DNA of 54,461 nt, taken from the NCBI GenBank assembly GCA_019459525.1, contig JAIBEY010000067.1, forward strand, positions 1 through 54,461, given 5' to 3'. A program made the position numbers and the translations under genes. Each line of letters starts with the position of its first letter. Within the stretch, counting starts at the first letter, position 1. Under the pieces are notes generated by a model. That model did not search any database. It was not told the origin of the DNA and saw nothing but the letters and a program-made list of their open reading frames with translations. The stretch is from Prolixibacteraceae bacterium. Its GTDB lineage: Bacteria; Bacteroidota; Bacteroidia; Bacteroidales; Prolixibacteraceae. This document shows positions 9,217-18,620 of this stretch, piece after piece.

Positions 9217-9573
9217 AATTATTGAGTTTTTAAATTGGGATACTTTTCAGGCTTCAATATAAGTAGGTAATATTAGTTAATCCAGCGGAAAACTATTAAA
9301 ATAATGTAATCCATTTTTAATGCTTTTTTAACTTACAAAAAGGGTTATTGTCCATAAAACAGAGACTCAAAGGTTAAAATTCAATGTATAATGAATAAAA
9401 TACCACAAGTTTATTCATTTATTTTTTAATACTTTTTACAAAGACTAAAGCAGACGGATTAAAAAACCATAAATCACTGATATTGTTGAAATTGAAGATC
9501 GCATACCTGTTGTTTTAAAAAAAATATATTCTATTTCTATTTACATAACAAGTTTTAACCAATTTCCATTATT
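9217..9573. other. Divergent control region upstream of SusCD operon
   Basis: These 357 AT-rich bases sit between the CPBP protease (minus) and the PKD-lipoprotein/SusC/SusD operon (plus). They hold a perfect 10-bp inverted repeat at 9390-9419, listed separately. A poor promoter-like stretch, TTG near 9484 and TACCTGTTG near 9505, matches the Bacteroidota -33/-7 pattern only loosely. No small gene is evident. Confidence 0.5.
9390..9419. promoter_or_regulatory. Operator-like inverted repeat
   Basis: AATGAATAAA (9390-9399) and TTTATTCATT (9410-9419) are exact reverse complements separated by 10 bases. The dyad lies about 155 bases before the lipoprotein gene and 173 before the divergent protease gene. 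Spacing between arm centres is 20 bases, about two helical turns, as expected for a dimeric regulator bound on one face. The arms are AT-rich, so chance cannot be excluded, and no regulator gene is adjacent. Confidence 0.4.
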
Positions 9574-10524
9574 ATGAAAAAGCTAATCCGATTTTTGTTT
9601 TTTAGTTGCATCATTGGAACTACGCTATTCCAATCGTGCACAAAAGACCCCGACAAGCCAACATGGCCCCTGTCGGCCTTGATATTCCACAGCGTAAATG
9701 ACAAACAGGTAGCTTTTACTGCTTTAACCCACAGCGCCACCAGTTGGTCGTGGGATTTTGGCGATGGCAAAACCAGTTCAGAAAAAGACCCGGTACACGT
9801 TTATGAGGTTGGCGGTTATTACAAAGCAAAATTAACAGCAAGCGACGGTAGCGGGAATTCAACAACTCAGGAAGTATCGTTAGCCATTTCGTTAACACCT
9901 TATGCGCTGCTTACAGGCGACCATACCCTACCCGGCTACAAAGGCAAAACCTGGAAATTAACGACCAATCACACCACAAACACCGATTATCTGGCTAATT
10001 GCGATGCAGCCCTAACCACCGCAAAAGGCACACCGAAACCACTTCCCAATGGGGTGTTTGGTCAATTGGGAATGCCTGAGTCTTACAAAGATGAGTTTAC
10101 TTTTAATTACGATGGAAGTTATATACATAACAATACCAACAACAACGGGACATCTTTTTCGGGCCTCATTAACCAGGTAGTTTTAAACGGCGGAAAAGAT
10201 ATCACCAATATGAGTGGTAAAGATTATGGCATGTGCATCGCTAAATACACACCGGAAACTGATGCAAAATTCACCTTTGTAGCCAAAGAAGATTTAACCA
10301 TTGCTTCGGTTTACGGTGCTGGAGGAAAATTAACATTTAAAGATGTGAGTACTCTTGACTTTACCGGTACCGAATTCATTGGATTCCGCGATGTTCAACG
10401 GAAAATTATCCTGAATAAAATTACCGACAACTCCATGCAACTAATCATGTTTATGGCAGCGGGGCAAAGTTATTTCCCGGCAAATACACATGCGCTTATT
10501 TTAAGCTTTGAAGTAGTAAAATAA
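9574..10524 (+). CDS. PKD-domain surface lipoprotein, putative glycan-binding
   Basis: A 316-residue lipoprotein: signal peptide ending in the lipobox LFQSC (Cys22). It is followed by a PKD domain (residues ~35-108) with the hallmark WSWDFGDG and VYEVGGYYKAKLTASDG. The rest (~120-316) is a beta-rich domain beginning GKTWKL, seen in many Bacteroidota surface glycan-binding lipoproteins. No catalytic motif is visible. It ends 18 bases before the SusC gene, so it is almost certainly the first gene of that operon. A PKD lipoprotein before SusC is less common than an SGBP after SusD. Likely role: binding the operon's substrate at the outer membrane (inferred from context). Confidence 0.8.
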   Translation: MKKLIRFLFFSCIIGTTLFQSCTKDPDKPTWPLSALIFHSVNDKQVAFTALTHSATSWSWDFGDGKTSSEKDPVHVYEVGGYYKAKLTASDGSGNSTTQEVSLAISLTPYALLTGDHTLPGYKGKTWKLTTNHTTNTDYLANCDAALTTAKGTPKPLPNGVFGQLGMPESYKDEFTFNYDGSYIHNNTNNNGTSFSGLINQVVLNGGKDITNMSGKDYGMCIAKYTPETDAKFTFVAKEDLTIASVYGAGGKLTFKDVSTLDFTGTEFIGFRDVQRKIILNKITDNSMQLIMFMAAGQSYFPANTHALILSFEVVK

Positions 10525-10542
10525 TCTGAAAAATTTAATAAC

Positions 10543-13500
10543 ATGAAATATCCAATCTCATTTGAAAAGATAAGAGGGATTCTTTTCTCTGTGATTCTGA
10601 CACTTTCCACGCTACTATTGGCAGAGAGTGTTTTTGCAGTAGAAGGATTTACCATGCAACAAAAAATCACTGTATCAGGTACAGTAACTTCGGCAAATAC
10701 CAGCCAGGAACTCCCGGGAGTGAGTATTGCCATACGGGGGACAAGTTCAGGGACTGTAACCAATGGTGAAGGGAAATACACCCTTTCCGTTCCTGCTGAT
10801 GCAACCCTGGTTTTTTCATTTATCGGGTACACCTCAAAGGAAGTAGCTGTTGAGGGTAAAACAATCATTAACATCGCACTGGAAGAAACAACCGAAGCCA
10901 TTGAGGAAGTAGTTGTTACCGCACTTGGCATTAAGCGCGAAGAAAAATCGCTGGGATATTCGGTAGGAAAAGTTGATGGCAAAGAACTTTCCAGAGTAGC
11001 CCATGAAAACGTATTGAACTCCATGGCCGGCAAAATTTCAGGAGTAACAATTAATTCTACAGGCGGTACCGGCTCTACGGTAAGTATGATCATCAGGGGT
11101 GCAACCTCGATGAGTACCGACAATCAGCCACTTTTTGTTATCGATGGCGTACCAATGTCGAACACCGTAAATAATGTTGGCGGATTTGGCAGCGATAACC
11201 GTGTTGACTTCGGGAATGCGATCTCCGACCTTGATCCTGAAAGTATCGAAAGTGTTTCTATCCTGAAAGGGCCAAGCGCTGCTGCATTATACGGAACCCG
11301 AGCCGGTAACGGAGTTGTGCTTATTACTACCAAAAAGGCAAAAGAAAAACAGGGCATGAAAGTAGAAGTGGTTTCGAATACCGTATTTGATATTCCAAGC
11401 CAATATCTTGATGTTCAGACTCGTTTTGGATTTGGAGCCCGGAGCTATACCCCTGCCGATATTGACGGAGGAATTCTGCCCCCGTTCAGTCCGGCAGAAG
11501 CAGCCGGTGGCGGCCCTGAACTGGACAAAGGATACTGGCAGGTTCAGCCCTTCGCCCCGCTCGATGCCAATGGCGTTGCCATCCCAACCGAATTGATATC
11601 GTACCCCGATAACTTTAAGAACTTCATTAATCAAAGTGCATTTACTACAACCAATGGCGTTTCCGTTTCGAGTACCAGCGAGAAAGTTAGTTACAGATTA
11701 GGGTTTTCGAATATGACGAACAGTGGTTTAGTGCCCAATTCAGACCTGAACCGAAATGGCGTAACACTCTCTGCCTCTTCAAAAGTGCGTGATAATCTCA
11801 CCGTAACGACTGACTTAAATTATACACACAACTGGGCAGATAACAGGCCTTCAACGCAGGAACGTGGTACCAATCCATTGCAGTGGGCTGCCTTTACCCC
11901 TCCGAGCGTTGACATCCGCAAGTTGGAAAACTACAATCTGGGCGGAAACGACATTTTAACGATAGGGCCGGGTTTCGAAAATCCGTACTTTCTGGCATAT
12001 GGAATTACCAATAGTTTCAATCGGAACAGGTTAATCGGAAACATTTCTGCCAACTGGCAAATTATTCCAAAACTTAGCTTAATGGGAAGATATGCCTTGA
12101 ATAAATCCGATGAAGTCCGGGAATCGAAAATTGACCCGGGATACTCTAAAGAACCAAATAATGGTGCTTATGGTATAGTTACCAGCGAGGGGCTGGAACG
12201 GAATGTTGATGCACTGGCAACCTACAAAGACAACTGGCAGGACTTTTCGTTAACAGCATCCGTTGGTGGAAATATACTATACTCCAGAGGTTCGAGCATC
12301 AGCAATTCATCAAAGTCGGGGTCGGGTTTAAATCTCCCTTTTGTTTATACCGTCCAAAACATCAAAAACACTGCATTAAACTACACCAATTACCGCAGCG
12401 AGCGAGGGATTAACAGTGCATATGCAATGGCCAACCTGGGTTGGAAAGATATGATTTATCTTGACCTGACAGCCCGAAACGATTGGTCGAGCACCCTGCC
12501 TGCCGAAAATCGTTCGTATTTTTATCCGTCAGCTTCGCTGAGCCTCATGGTCAATAACATGATCGACCTGGGCGATGATATCAACTTATTGAAAGTAAGA
12601 GGTGGTTATGCCCAGGTTGGTAACGATACCAATCCGTACAGTTTAAATGCGACCTATTACGATGCCGGTCAATGGGGCGATGCCATCCGATTAGGAAAAC
12701 CCGGAAGTTTGTTGAACCCGAACTTACTCCCCGAGAAAGCAACTTCCTATGAACTTGGTATTGATTTTAAGGCATTCAACAACAAACTAAGGTTCGAAGG
12801 GACCTATTACAAAGAAGACAATCGCAACCAGATTCTGGGAGTACCATTGGCCGGTTCCTCTGGCTTTGGCAGCATCATGGTCAATGCCGGTTTGTTACAA
12901 AGCTCAGGTTTGGAGTTAATGCTGGGCCTGACTCCAATTAAAACACAGGACTGGACCTGGGATTTAAACCTTAATTTCACTAAAAACAAAACATATTTGC
13001 TTGAACTGTCAGACGGAGTTGACTTTGTTCAATTCTGGGATGAAGCAAGGGTTAAAAACATTGCCTATATCAAAGACGAGTCTCTCGGTCAGGATGGATT
13101 GGTTGGAAACCTTTATACCCGGAAAATTCTGAGGGTTACCGACAAAACATCGCCCTATCATAATTATCCGCTTCTTCCTGAAGGTGAAGATGCTGAATGG
13201 CAAGCTTCAGAAGAATATTCAAAAGTGGGGAATTACAATCCCGATTTTATCATGGGTCTTCAATCGAGCCTTTCGTATAAAAACTTCACCTTAAACATGA
13301 CATTCGACTGGAGGGCCGGAGGGCAATATGTTTCGCAAACCTGGAGATATCTGACTGAAAGTGTGATTTCAAACACCTGGATTAACCAGTTAGTTGCTCC
13401 TCCTTCAGGCATGGGCGGTGAACCCAGCGAAGCCCTGCGCAACTGGGTTGTAGCTAATGCCGACCAGCTTATTTACACCAATAACCCGCGTCCGGTTGGT

Positions 13501-13971
13501 GGCCCTACCTCAGCGTTTGGTGGATTTTATACTGACTATTATACCGGTATAGGAACCCATGACGGTGTATTTGCGCCTGGCGTTTACGGTCATTATGATG
13601 ACAATGGAAAATTCATTCTGGAAAAGGAAAACCTTGGAAATCCCGGAACAGAAATCAGACCATATGTGGCCAGCTACCCCTGGGATCTTGGTGAAGCCAA
13701 CATCTTTGATGCCGATTACATTAAGCTGAGAGAAATATCGTTGAGCTACAGTGTACCCAATAAGATTGCAAAAAAAATGGGAATGGAGAATATGAATGTC
13801 TCCGTTTACAGCCGCAACATTATGATCTGGGCCAAAAATGCAGGAATGGGAATCGATCCTGAAAGAGCCTATCAATCCGACAGCAATGGCAAATTTAAAC
13901 AAGGTGTTGAACGATTTAACGCCGAGCCTTGGGTCATCCCGGTGGGATTTAAATTAGGTTTTACATTTTAA
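10543..13971 (+). CDS. SusC/RagA-type TonB-dependent outer-membrane transporter
   Basis: A 1,142-residue protein with a signal peptide ending near AESVFA. A carboxypeptidase-regulatory-like domain follows (~44-112; GTVTSANTSQELPGVSIAIRG). The plug carries the SusC signature GTRAGNGVVLITTKK near residue 250, and a long beta-barrel ends in an aromatic residue (KLGFTF). There is no STN domain before the regulatory-like domain, and no ECF sigma/anti-sigma pair is nearby, so control by the trans-envelope sigma route is unlikely. It forms the importer with the SusD gene 19 bases downstream. The substrate is probably an oligosaccharide or a glycolipid head group, judged only from the neighbours. Confidence 0.96.
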   Translation: MKYPISFEKIRGILFSVILTLSTLLLAESVFAVEGFTMQQKITVSGTVTSANTSQELPGVSIAIRGTSSGTVTNGEGKYTLSVPADATLVFSFIGYTSKEVAVEGKTIINIALEETTEAIEEVVVTALGIKREEKSLGYSVGKVDGKELSRVAHENVLNSMAGKISGVTINSTGGTGSTVSMIIRGATSMSTDNQPLFVIDGVPMSNTVNNVGGFGSDNRVDFGNAISDLDPESIESVSILKGPSAAALYGTRAGNGVVLITTKKAKEKQGMKVEVVSNTVFDIPSQYLDVQTRFGFGARSYTPADIDGGILPPFSPAEAAGGGPELDKGYWQVQPFAPLDANGVAIPTELISYPDNFKNFINQSAFTTTNGVSVSSTSEKVSYRLGFSNMTNSGLVPNSDLNRNGVTLSASSKVRDNLTVTTDLNYTHNWADNRPSTQERGTNPLQWAAFTPPSVDIRKLENYNLGGNDILTIGPGFENPYFLAYGITNSFNRNRLIGNISANWQIIPKLSLMGRYALNKSDEVRESKIDPGYSKEPNNGAYGIVTSEGLERNVDALATYKDNWQDFSLTASVGGNILYSRGSSISNSSKSGSGLNLPFVYTVQNIKNTALNYTNYRSERGINSAYAMANLGWKDMIYLDLTARNDWSSTLPAENRSYFYPSASLSLMVNNMIDLGDDINLLKVRGGYAQVGNDTNPYSLNATYYDAGQWGDAIRLGKPGSLLNPNLLPEKATSYELGIDFKAFNNKLRFEGTYYKEDNRNQILGVPLAGSSGFGSIMVNAGLLQSSGLELMLGLTPIKTQDWTWDLNLNFTKNKTYLLELSDGVDFVQFWDEARVKNIAYIKDESLGQDGLVGNLYTRKILRVTDKTSPYHNYPLLPEGEDAEWQASEEYSKVGNYNPDFIMGLQSSLSYKNFTLNMTFDWRAGGQYVSQTWRYLTESVISNTWINQLVAPPSGMGGEPSEALRNWVVANADQLIYTNNPRPVGGPTSAFGGFYTDYYTGIGTHDGVFAPGVYGHYDDNGKFILEKENLGNPGTEIRPYVASYPWDLGEANIFDADYIKLREISLSYSVPNKIAKKMGMENMNVSVYSRNIMIWAKNAGMGIDPERAYQSDSNGKFKQGVERFNAEPWVIPVGFKLGFTF

Positions 13972-13990
13972 CCTTTAAAGACTGAAGATC

Positions 13991-15646
13991 ATGTATAAAT
14001 TAAAAAATAGACTTATCGTCACTTTAGCGTTAGTATTTACTTTCGTTATTTCGTGTAAAGACCTTGATGAACTAAACATCAATCCGAACGGAGTTGATCC
14101 GGCAAATGCCGACCTGAATTTCTTGCTACCTACAACCGTTACAACGCTCGGACAAACGGTTTACAACATCGGCTTTGGTACCTTTTCTGGAGTCATGCAA
14201 CAAACCCAGCAAACCGGCTGGCAGAGCGGCTACAACAATTACGACTGGAATAATTTATCGCACAGTTGGAGCGGATATTACAGCATCCTGATGAACAACG
14301 ATGAATATTTCAAAAAAGCAGTTAGTGGCAAGCTGGAATTTCATGAAGGGGTAGCCCGTGTGCTGAGGGCATATACCTTTGGCTTAATTACCGACCTTTG
14401 GGGCGATGTACCTTACTCACAGGCGCTGAAAGCAGAACAGGGATCAGCATTCTTCAAACCGGTCTTTGATCCGCAAAAGGAAATCTACCTCGGCATTCTG
14501 GCCGATCTTGACACCGCCAATACTCTCCTGTCAAAAAGCGCATCGGCATACACAAATATTGCCCCCAAACAAGATGTGTTATACAATGGTAATCCTGAAA
14601 AATGGAGGAAACTGGCCAATTCTTTGGCACTCAGGTATTACATGAGGTTGCAGGCCAAAGAGCCAGCCACTGCTGAACAAGGAATTAAAAAAATCACCCA
14701 GGATCCGTCGAAATATCCATTGATTACTGTTTCTACTGACGATGCAAACATCAGTTATATTGGTAGTTCTAAAGACAATTCCAATCCGTTAAATACGGTT
14801 TACGACGTTGATCCTGCCGGTGCTTATATGCGAGTAAAAATGGCCAAAACACTGGTTGATGCCCTTCAAAAATACAACGATCCGAGACTGGCAATGTGGG
14901 CCAATAAAGTTGAAGTGCCTTTAGTTCTGGTTGAAGGAACAGGCATCGACCGAGTTGTAAATGGAAAGCGTGAAGTTTCTCAGGATGTTGTAACCAAATT
15001 CGAAACCGACAATACGATGACAGTTGATTTTGATCCTGATTATGTAGGAGTTACCATATCACATCCGAAAGTGCAAATATTTAATTTAAACGTGGCCAAT
15101 CCTGCACAGGGAACAAAAAACCCTTATGCCTCTCAACTGAACGACCGGTACAAAAAAACATCCGATCCGCTTGTATTAATGCGATTGATGTCAGCCGCCG
15201 AGGTCAATTTTATCCTTGCTGAAGCTGCTTTTCGTGGTTGGATTTCAGGAGCTCCTGAAACGTATTATGCCGCTGGTGTTCAGCAATCGCTGAATGCATG
15301 GGATGCAGGAGCTTCTTTCAGCGGTTACATCACCCGGGCTCCATACTCCGGATTGGAAAGTATTATGGAACAAAAATGGTTTGCAAGCTGGACCTCCTGC
15401 CAGGAATCCTGGTTCGACTGGAGAAGGACCGGACTTCCTGCCCTTGTTACAGGCCCTTCAGCGGTAAGACCAGTTCTTCCGTTAAGATGGTATTATCACT
15501 ACGACAATGAAATCGCGAAAAATACAGTGAATGCCGAGGCTGCCATCAGCAAACTAGAAGCCACCCAGTATAAAGGAACCGACCAGAGCAACAACAGTGC
15601 CTGGTCAAAAATGTGGGTGCTTCAGGGTACCGGGAAACCGTATTAA
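13991..15646 (+). CDS. SusD/RagB-family nutrient-binding lipoprotein (SusD-like type 2)
   Basis: A 551-residue lipoprotein with lipobox FVISC (Cys23), followed by the family start KDLDELNINPNGVDPANAD. The sequence FSGVMQQTQQTGWQ, the central NSLALRYYMRL, LILAEAAFRGW-like (NFILAEAAFRGW) and the late EQKWFASW and SWFDWRRTGLP are typical of the SusD-like 2 subfamily. It caps the SusC channel and binds the ligand at the cell surface. The gene follows susC by 19 bases and ends just before a strong hairpin, which closes the PKD-SusC-SusD operon. Confidence 0.95.
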   Translation: MYKLKNRLIVTLALVFTFVISCKDLDELNINPNGVDPANADLNFLLPTTVTTLGQTVYNIGFGTFSGVMQQTQQTGWQSGYNNYDWNNLSHSWSGYYSILMNNDEYFKKAVSGKLEFHEGVARVLRAYTFGLITDLWGDVPYSQALKAEQGSAFFKPVFDPQKEIYLGILADLDTANTLLSKSASAYTNIAPKQDVLYNGNPEKWRKLANSLALRYYMRLQAKEPATAEQGIKKITQDPSKYPLITVSTDDANISYIGSSKDNSNPLNTVYDVDPAGAYMRVKMAKTLVDALQKYNDPRLAMWANKVEVPLVLVEGTGIDRVVNGKREVSQDVVTKFETDNTMTVDFDPDYVGVTISHPKVQIFNLNVANPAQGTKNPYASQLNDRYKKTSDPLVLMRLMSAAEVNFILAEAAFRGWISGAPETYYAAGVQQSLNAWDAGASFSGYITRAPYSGLESIMEQKWFASWTSCQESWFDWRRTGLPALVTGPSAVRPVLPLRWYYHYDNEIAKNTVNAEAAISKLEATQYKGTDQSNNSAWSKMWVLQGTGKPY

Positions 15647-15661
15647 TTGTTTTATCCCAAA

Positions 15662-15697
15662 AATAAGCAGGAATGCCTGGTGGCATTCCTGCTTATT
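15662..15697 (+). terminator. Strong hairpin after susD
   Basis: AATAAGCAGGAATGCC (15662-15677) and GGCATTCCTGCTTATT (15682-15697) are exact reverse complements with a 4-base TGGT loop, a perfect 16-bp stem. It begins 15 bases after the SusD stop and is followed by ATTAATACATATTACTATTG rather than a clean T-tract. It should end or attenuate the SusCD transcript before the hydrolase genes. Confidence 0.8.
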
Positions 15698-15735
15698 AAT
15701 ACATATTACTATTGTTTTATCAACTTAATTATAAA

Positions 15736-17097
15736 ATGAGAAAATTACTATTCAGTATTCTAATCCTGTTTTGTTCCGTTTCAATCGTTTTTTCGAATCC
15801 GCCCAAACCTGTTACGCCCGAAACTGCCCTTCAGGCTTATCTCCATAATTCCGATCAGTCTTTCAAATGGGAAATTCAGGACCAGACCAAAACAGAAGGG
15901 GCAAGTTTGTTTCGGATTCTATTTACATCACAGCAATGGCGTGGTATTAGCTGGAAACATGAAATGATTGTTATGGTTCCTGATGTAGTAAAGTACCAGG
16001 ATGCCTTGTTGTTTATTACCGGAGGCAGTGTAAAAAACGGGATGCCCAATACACACCAATGGGACGACGGTTTGGTCAGCTCGATGAGCCAGATTGCCAA
16101 AACCAATAAAACAATTGCCGCTATCATCTGGCAGGTTCCTAATCAGCCTTTATATGACGACTTAACTGAAGATGCACTAATTTCATATACACTCCACAAT
16201 TACCTGAACGATCACGACTTTACCTGGCCATTATTGTTTCCGATGACCAAAAGTGCTATCCGGGGAATGGATGTGGTACAAAACTTTGCTAAAAAAGAAT
16301 TAAAGAAAAAAGTAACCCATTTTGTTGTTTCGGGCGCCTCAAAACGTGGATGGACAACCTGGCTCACCGGAGCAAACGACAAACGCGTAAAAGCCATTTG
16401 TCCCATGGTGATTGATGTGCTGAATATGCCCGTAAATGTTGATTACCAGAAGCTGGTTTGGGGCGATTACAGCATTGAAATTGAAGATTATGTGAAATTG
16501 GGAATCGCGCAGCAACTGGGTACTGCCGGCGGGAATGACCTGACGAAAATGATTGATCCATATTCCTACCGGAAAACGCTAACCATGCCCAAAATGATTT
16601 TTATGGGCACCAATGACCCATACTGGCCTGTTGACGCAATTAAAAACTATATCGACAGTATTCCGGGCGACAATCACATTTGTTACACACCCAATGCCGC
16701 TCACGATTTAGGCGACAGAAAGAAAGCTTTCACGACTTTAAGCGCGTTCCTTGGAACAACGGTGACCAACAGCAATTATCCGGTTTGCAAGTATTCTATT
16801 TCTGAAGGAAACGGTACCATTACCTTAAAAGTAACAGCTACTCCCGAATTATTCGTTGATGCAACCATATGGAGCGCCGATTCAAAAGATCAGGACTTTA
16901 GGGACGAAACCTGGTCGAATACCTCCATAAATCCGACTGATAAAACTGAAATTATTGTGGAAATTAAAAAACCCGAATCCGGATTTAAAGCGTTCTATGT
17001 TGACCTGAAATACAAGGCTCCATTCGGCGACGACTATACGCAAAGTACCCGGATGTTTGTAACAACCGACCAAAAATTGCTGATCAAAAATCAATAA
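15736..17097 (+). CDS. PhoPQ-activated pathogenicity-related (PqaA-type) alpha/beta hydrolase, secreted
   Basis: The start ATG at 15736 gives a clean signal peptide (MRKLLFSILILFCSVSIVFS); an in-frame ATG at 15712 would add eight polar residues before it. The 453-residue mature-type protein matches the PhoPQ-activated pathogenicity-related family (PF10142): TSQQWRGISWKHEMIVMVP, then FITGGS. It has an alpha/beta-hydrolase triad: Ser in GASKRGW, Asp in GTNDPYWP and His in NAAHDLG. Biochemical function of this family is poorly known; homologues are common in Planctomycetes and Bacteroidota degradative clusters. It lies behind the SusD terminator and in front of two ceramidase-fold genes on the same strand. 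Confidence 0.88.
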   Translation: MRKLLFSILILFCSVSIVFSNPPKPVTPETALQAYLHNSDQSFKWEIQDQTKTEGASLFRILFTSQQWRGISWKHEMIVMVPDVVKYQDALLFITGGSVKNGMPNTHQWDDGLVSSMSQIAKTNKTIAAIIWQVPNQPLYDDLTEDALISYTLHNYLNDHDFTWPLLFPMTKSAIRGMDVVQNFAKKELKKKVTHFVVSGASKRGWTTWLTGANDKRVKAICPMVIDVLNMPVNVDYQKLVWGDYSIEIEDYVKLGIAQQLGTAGGNDLTKMIDPYSYRKTLTMPKMIFMGTNDPYWPVDAIKNYIDSIPGDNHICYTPNAAHDLGDRKKAFTTLSAFLGTTVTNSNYPVCKYSISEGNGTITLKVTATPELFVDATIWSADSKDQDFRDETWSNTSINPTDKTEIIVEIKKPESGFKAFYVDLKYKAPFGDDYTQSTRMFVTTDQKLLIKNQ

Positions 17098-17111
17098 TAC
17101 GCGGTAAATAC

Positions 17112-17147
17112 GAAACAGCCACCGGTTAAACGATGGCTGTTTCTTTT
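17112..17147 (+). terminator. Rho-independent-type hairpin
   Basis: GAAACAGCCA (17112-17121) pairs perfectly with TGGCTGTTTC (17134-17143) across a 12-base loop and is followed by TTTT. It begins 14 bases after the PqaA-type hydrolase stop and precedes the ceramidase-fold gene, so that gene probably has its own promoter or relies on read-through. Confidence 0.7.
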
Positions 17148-17207
17148 AATTGTTGTAATTTACCAACCAAAACACGTCCAAACCGACCAATTAACACCAG
17201 TATATTC

Positions 17208-18596
17208 ATGAAGAAATTCGGCATTATTTCAGGAATTATTATCGGAATATTCGTACTGCTCTTTTACATTTTAACCGATCCGGTTGATCATACGCCCTAT
17301 TTCGAAAGTGAATATTTCAAAAATACAAATTCGCGTATCGATAGCCTGTCGAGATCAATCGTAACTGTAAATGATTCACTTGAAGCCGGGTTTGCAAAGA
17401 TGAGTATTACTCCCAGCCTAAAAAATCCTGAAGATCGTGCAGAAGATGGAAAATTCATTGAGGTTCCGCTAGCCGGTTTTGGCGCCCGAAAAGGGAAACC
17501 TGCTTCCGGCATTCACGATAGTATTTTTGTTAAAGCCGTTGCACTGAAAGTGGGAAGGCAAACCCTCGTTATGGTTGGCGCCGATTTACTTATTATGCCA
17601 CCAAACATTATCGATTCGGTTACCAATGTTCTTTCCCGAAAAGGTATCCGTCGCGAACAGCTTGTTTTTTCGGCCACCCACACGCATTCCGGCATCGGGG
17701 CATGGGGCCCGGGATTTATTGGCGAACAGTTTGCCGGGAAAGAGAATCCGAATGTGGAAAAGTGGTTGGTTCAGCAAATATCAAAAGCGGTCATCGCTGC
17801 CATTGCCGACCTTCGTCCGGCACGACTGGGTTCTTCCGGTTTTAACGCCGGAACTTATACCCGCAACCGCCTGATTGGCGAGTTAGACATAAAAAACGAC
17901 GAATTCAGTTTTATAGTCATTGAGCAAATCGGGTATAAAAAGGCAATTATCGGTTCATTTTCGGCACACTCCACCACCATGGGTTCGGGCAATATGGAAA
18001 TCAGCGCCGATTATCCGGGTTACTGGCAACGAAAAATGGAAGCTTCGTCTTTCGATATGGCTTTATTTATGGCTGGTTCGGTCGGAAGTCAAAGTCCTGT
18101 TGGCGAAGGCCAGGGTTTCGATAAGCCCAGGCTTATTGGCGAAGCGTTGGCCGATAGCCTAAATAATCACCTGCACCAAGCCGTTTTAAACGAAAAAATA
18201 AACCTGTCAGTCGTTTCTTTACGGATGCAGTTGCCCGATTACAGGATGCGACTAACCACCAAAATTAACCTGACCACTGCCGTAAGCAAAAAACTAATGC
18301 CTTTTCCCGCAAATGTGTATCTGCAAGCTGTTCGGCTTGGAAATACCGTTTGGATTACCGCTCCGGCCGATTTTAGCGGCGAATATGCTGTCCAGATCAG
18401 GAATAACCTGGCTGCAAAAGGGTTCGGAGCCAATGTCTCGGGTTTTAACGGCAGCTATGTCGGCTACATCATTCCGGGTAAATACTTTTATTTAGACGAA
18501 TACGAACCAAAAACAATGGGCTGGTTTGGCCCCAACATGGGTGAATATACGATGGATATGATCCGTCGGATCACTGAAATTGCCATAAAAGACTAA
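17208..18596 (+). CDS. Neutral ceramidase-family hydrolase 1, membrane-anchored
   Basis: I choose ATG 17208 (462 residues). It begins MKKFGIISGI with an N-terminal hydrophobic anchor; the frame extends up to 17133 but the extra 25 residues are polar and overlap the terminator hairpin. The protein belongs to the neutral/alkaline non-lysosomal ceramidase N-terminal family (PF04734). It has FAKMSITPS at the domain start, zinc-ligand motif THTHSG, FSAHSTTMG, and MAGSVGSQSPVG at the position of the ceramidase GDVSPN nucleophile motif, which keeps a Ser-Pro. It lacks the C-terminal Ig-like domain of true neutral ceramidases. Reaction expected: amide hydrolysis of N-acyl lipids, though this short subfamily is uncharacterised to my knowledge. 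Followed 24 bases later by a second family member. Confidence 0.82.
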   Translation: MKKFGIISGIIIGIFVLLFYILTDPVDHTPYFESEYFKNTNSRIDSLSRSIVTVNDSLEAGFAKMSITPSLKNPEDRAEDGKFIEVPLAGFGARKGKPASGIHDSIFVKAVALKVGRQTLVMVGADLLIMPPNIIDSVTNVLSRKGIRREQLVFSATHTHSGIGAWGPGFIGEQFAGKENPNVEKWLVQQISKAVIAAIADLRPARLGSSGFNAGTYTRNRLIGELDIKNDEFSFIVIEQIGYKKAIIGSFSAHSTTMGSGNMEISADYPGYWQRKMEASSFDMALFMAGSVGSQSPVGEGQGFDKPRLIGEALADSLNNHLHQAVLNEKINLSVVSLRMQLPDYRMRLTTKINLTTAVSKKLMPFPANVYLQAVRLGNTVWITAPADFSGEYAVQIRNNLAAKGFGANVSGFNGSYVGYIIPGKYFYLDEYEPKTMGWFGPNMGEYTMDMIRRITEIAIKD

Positions 18597-18620
18597 ATCA
18601 CAAACTAAATCAATTGCATT

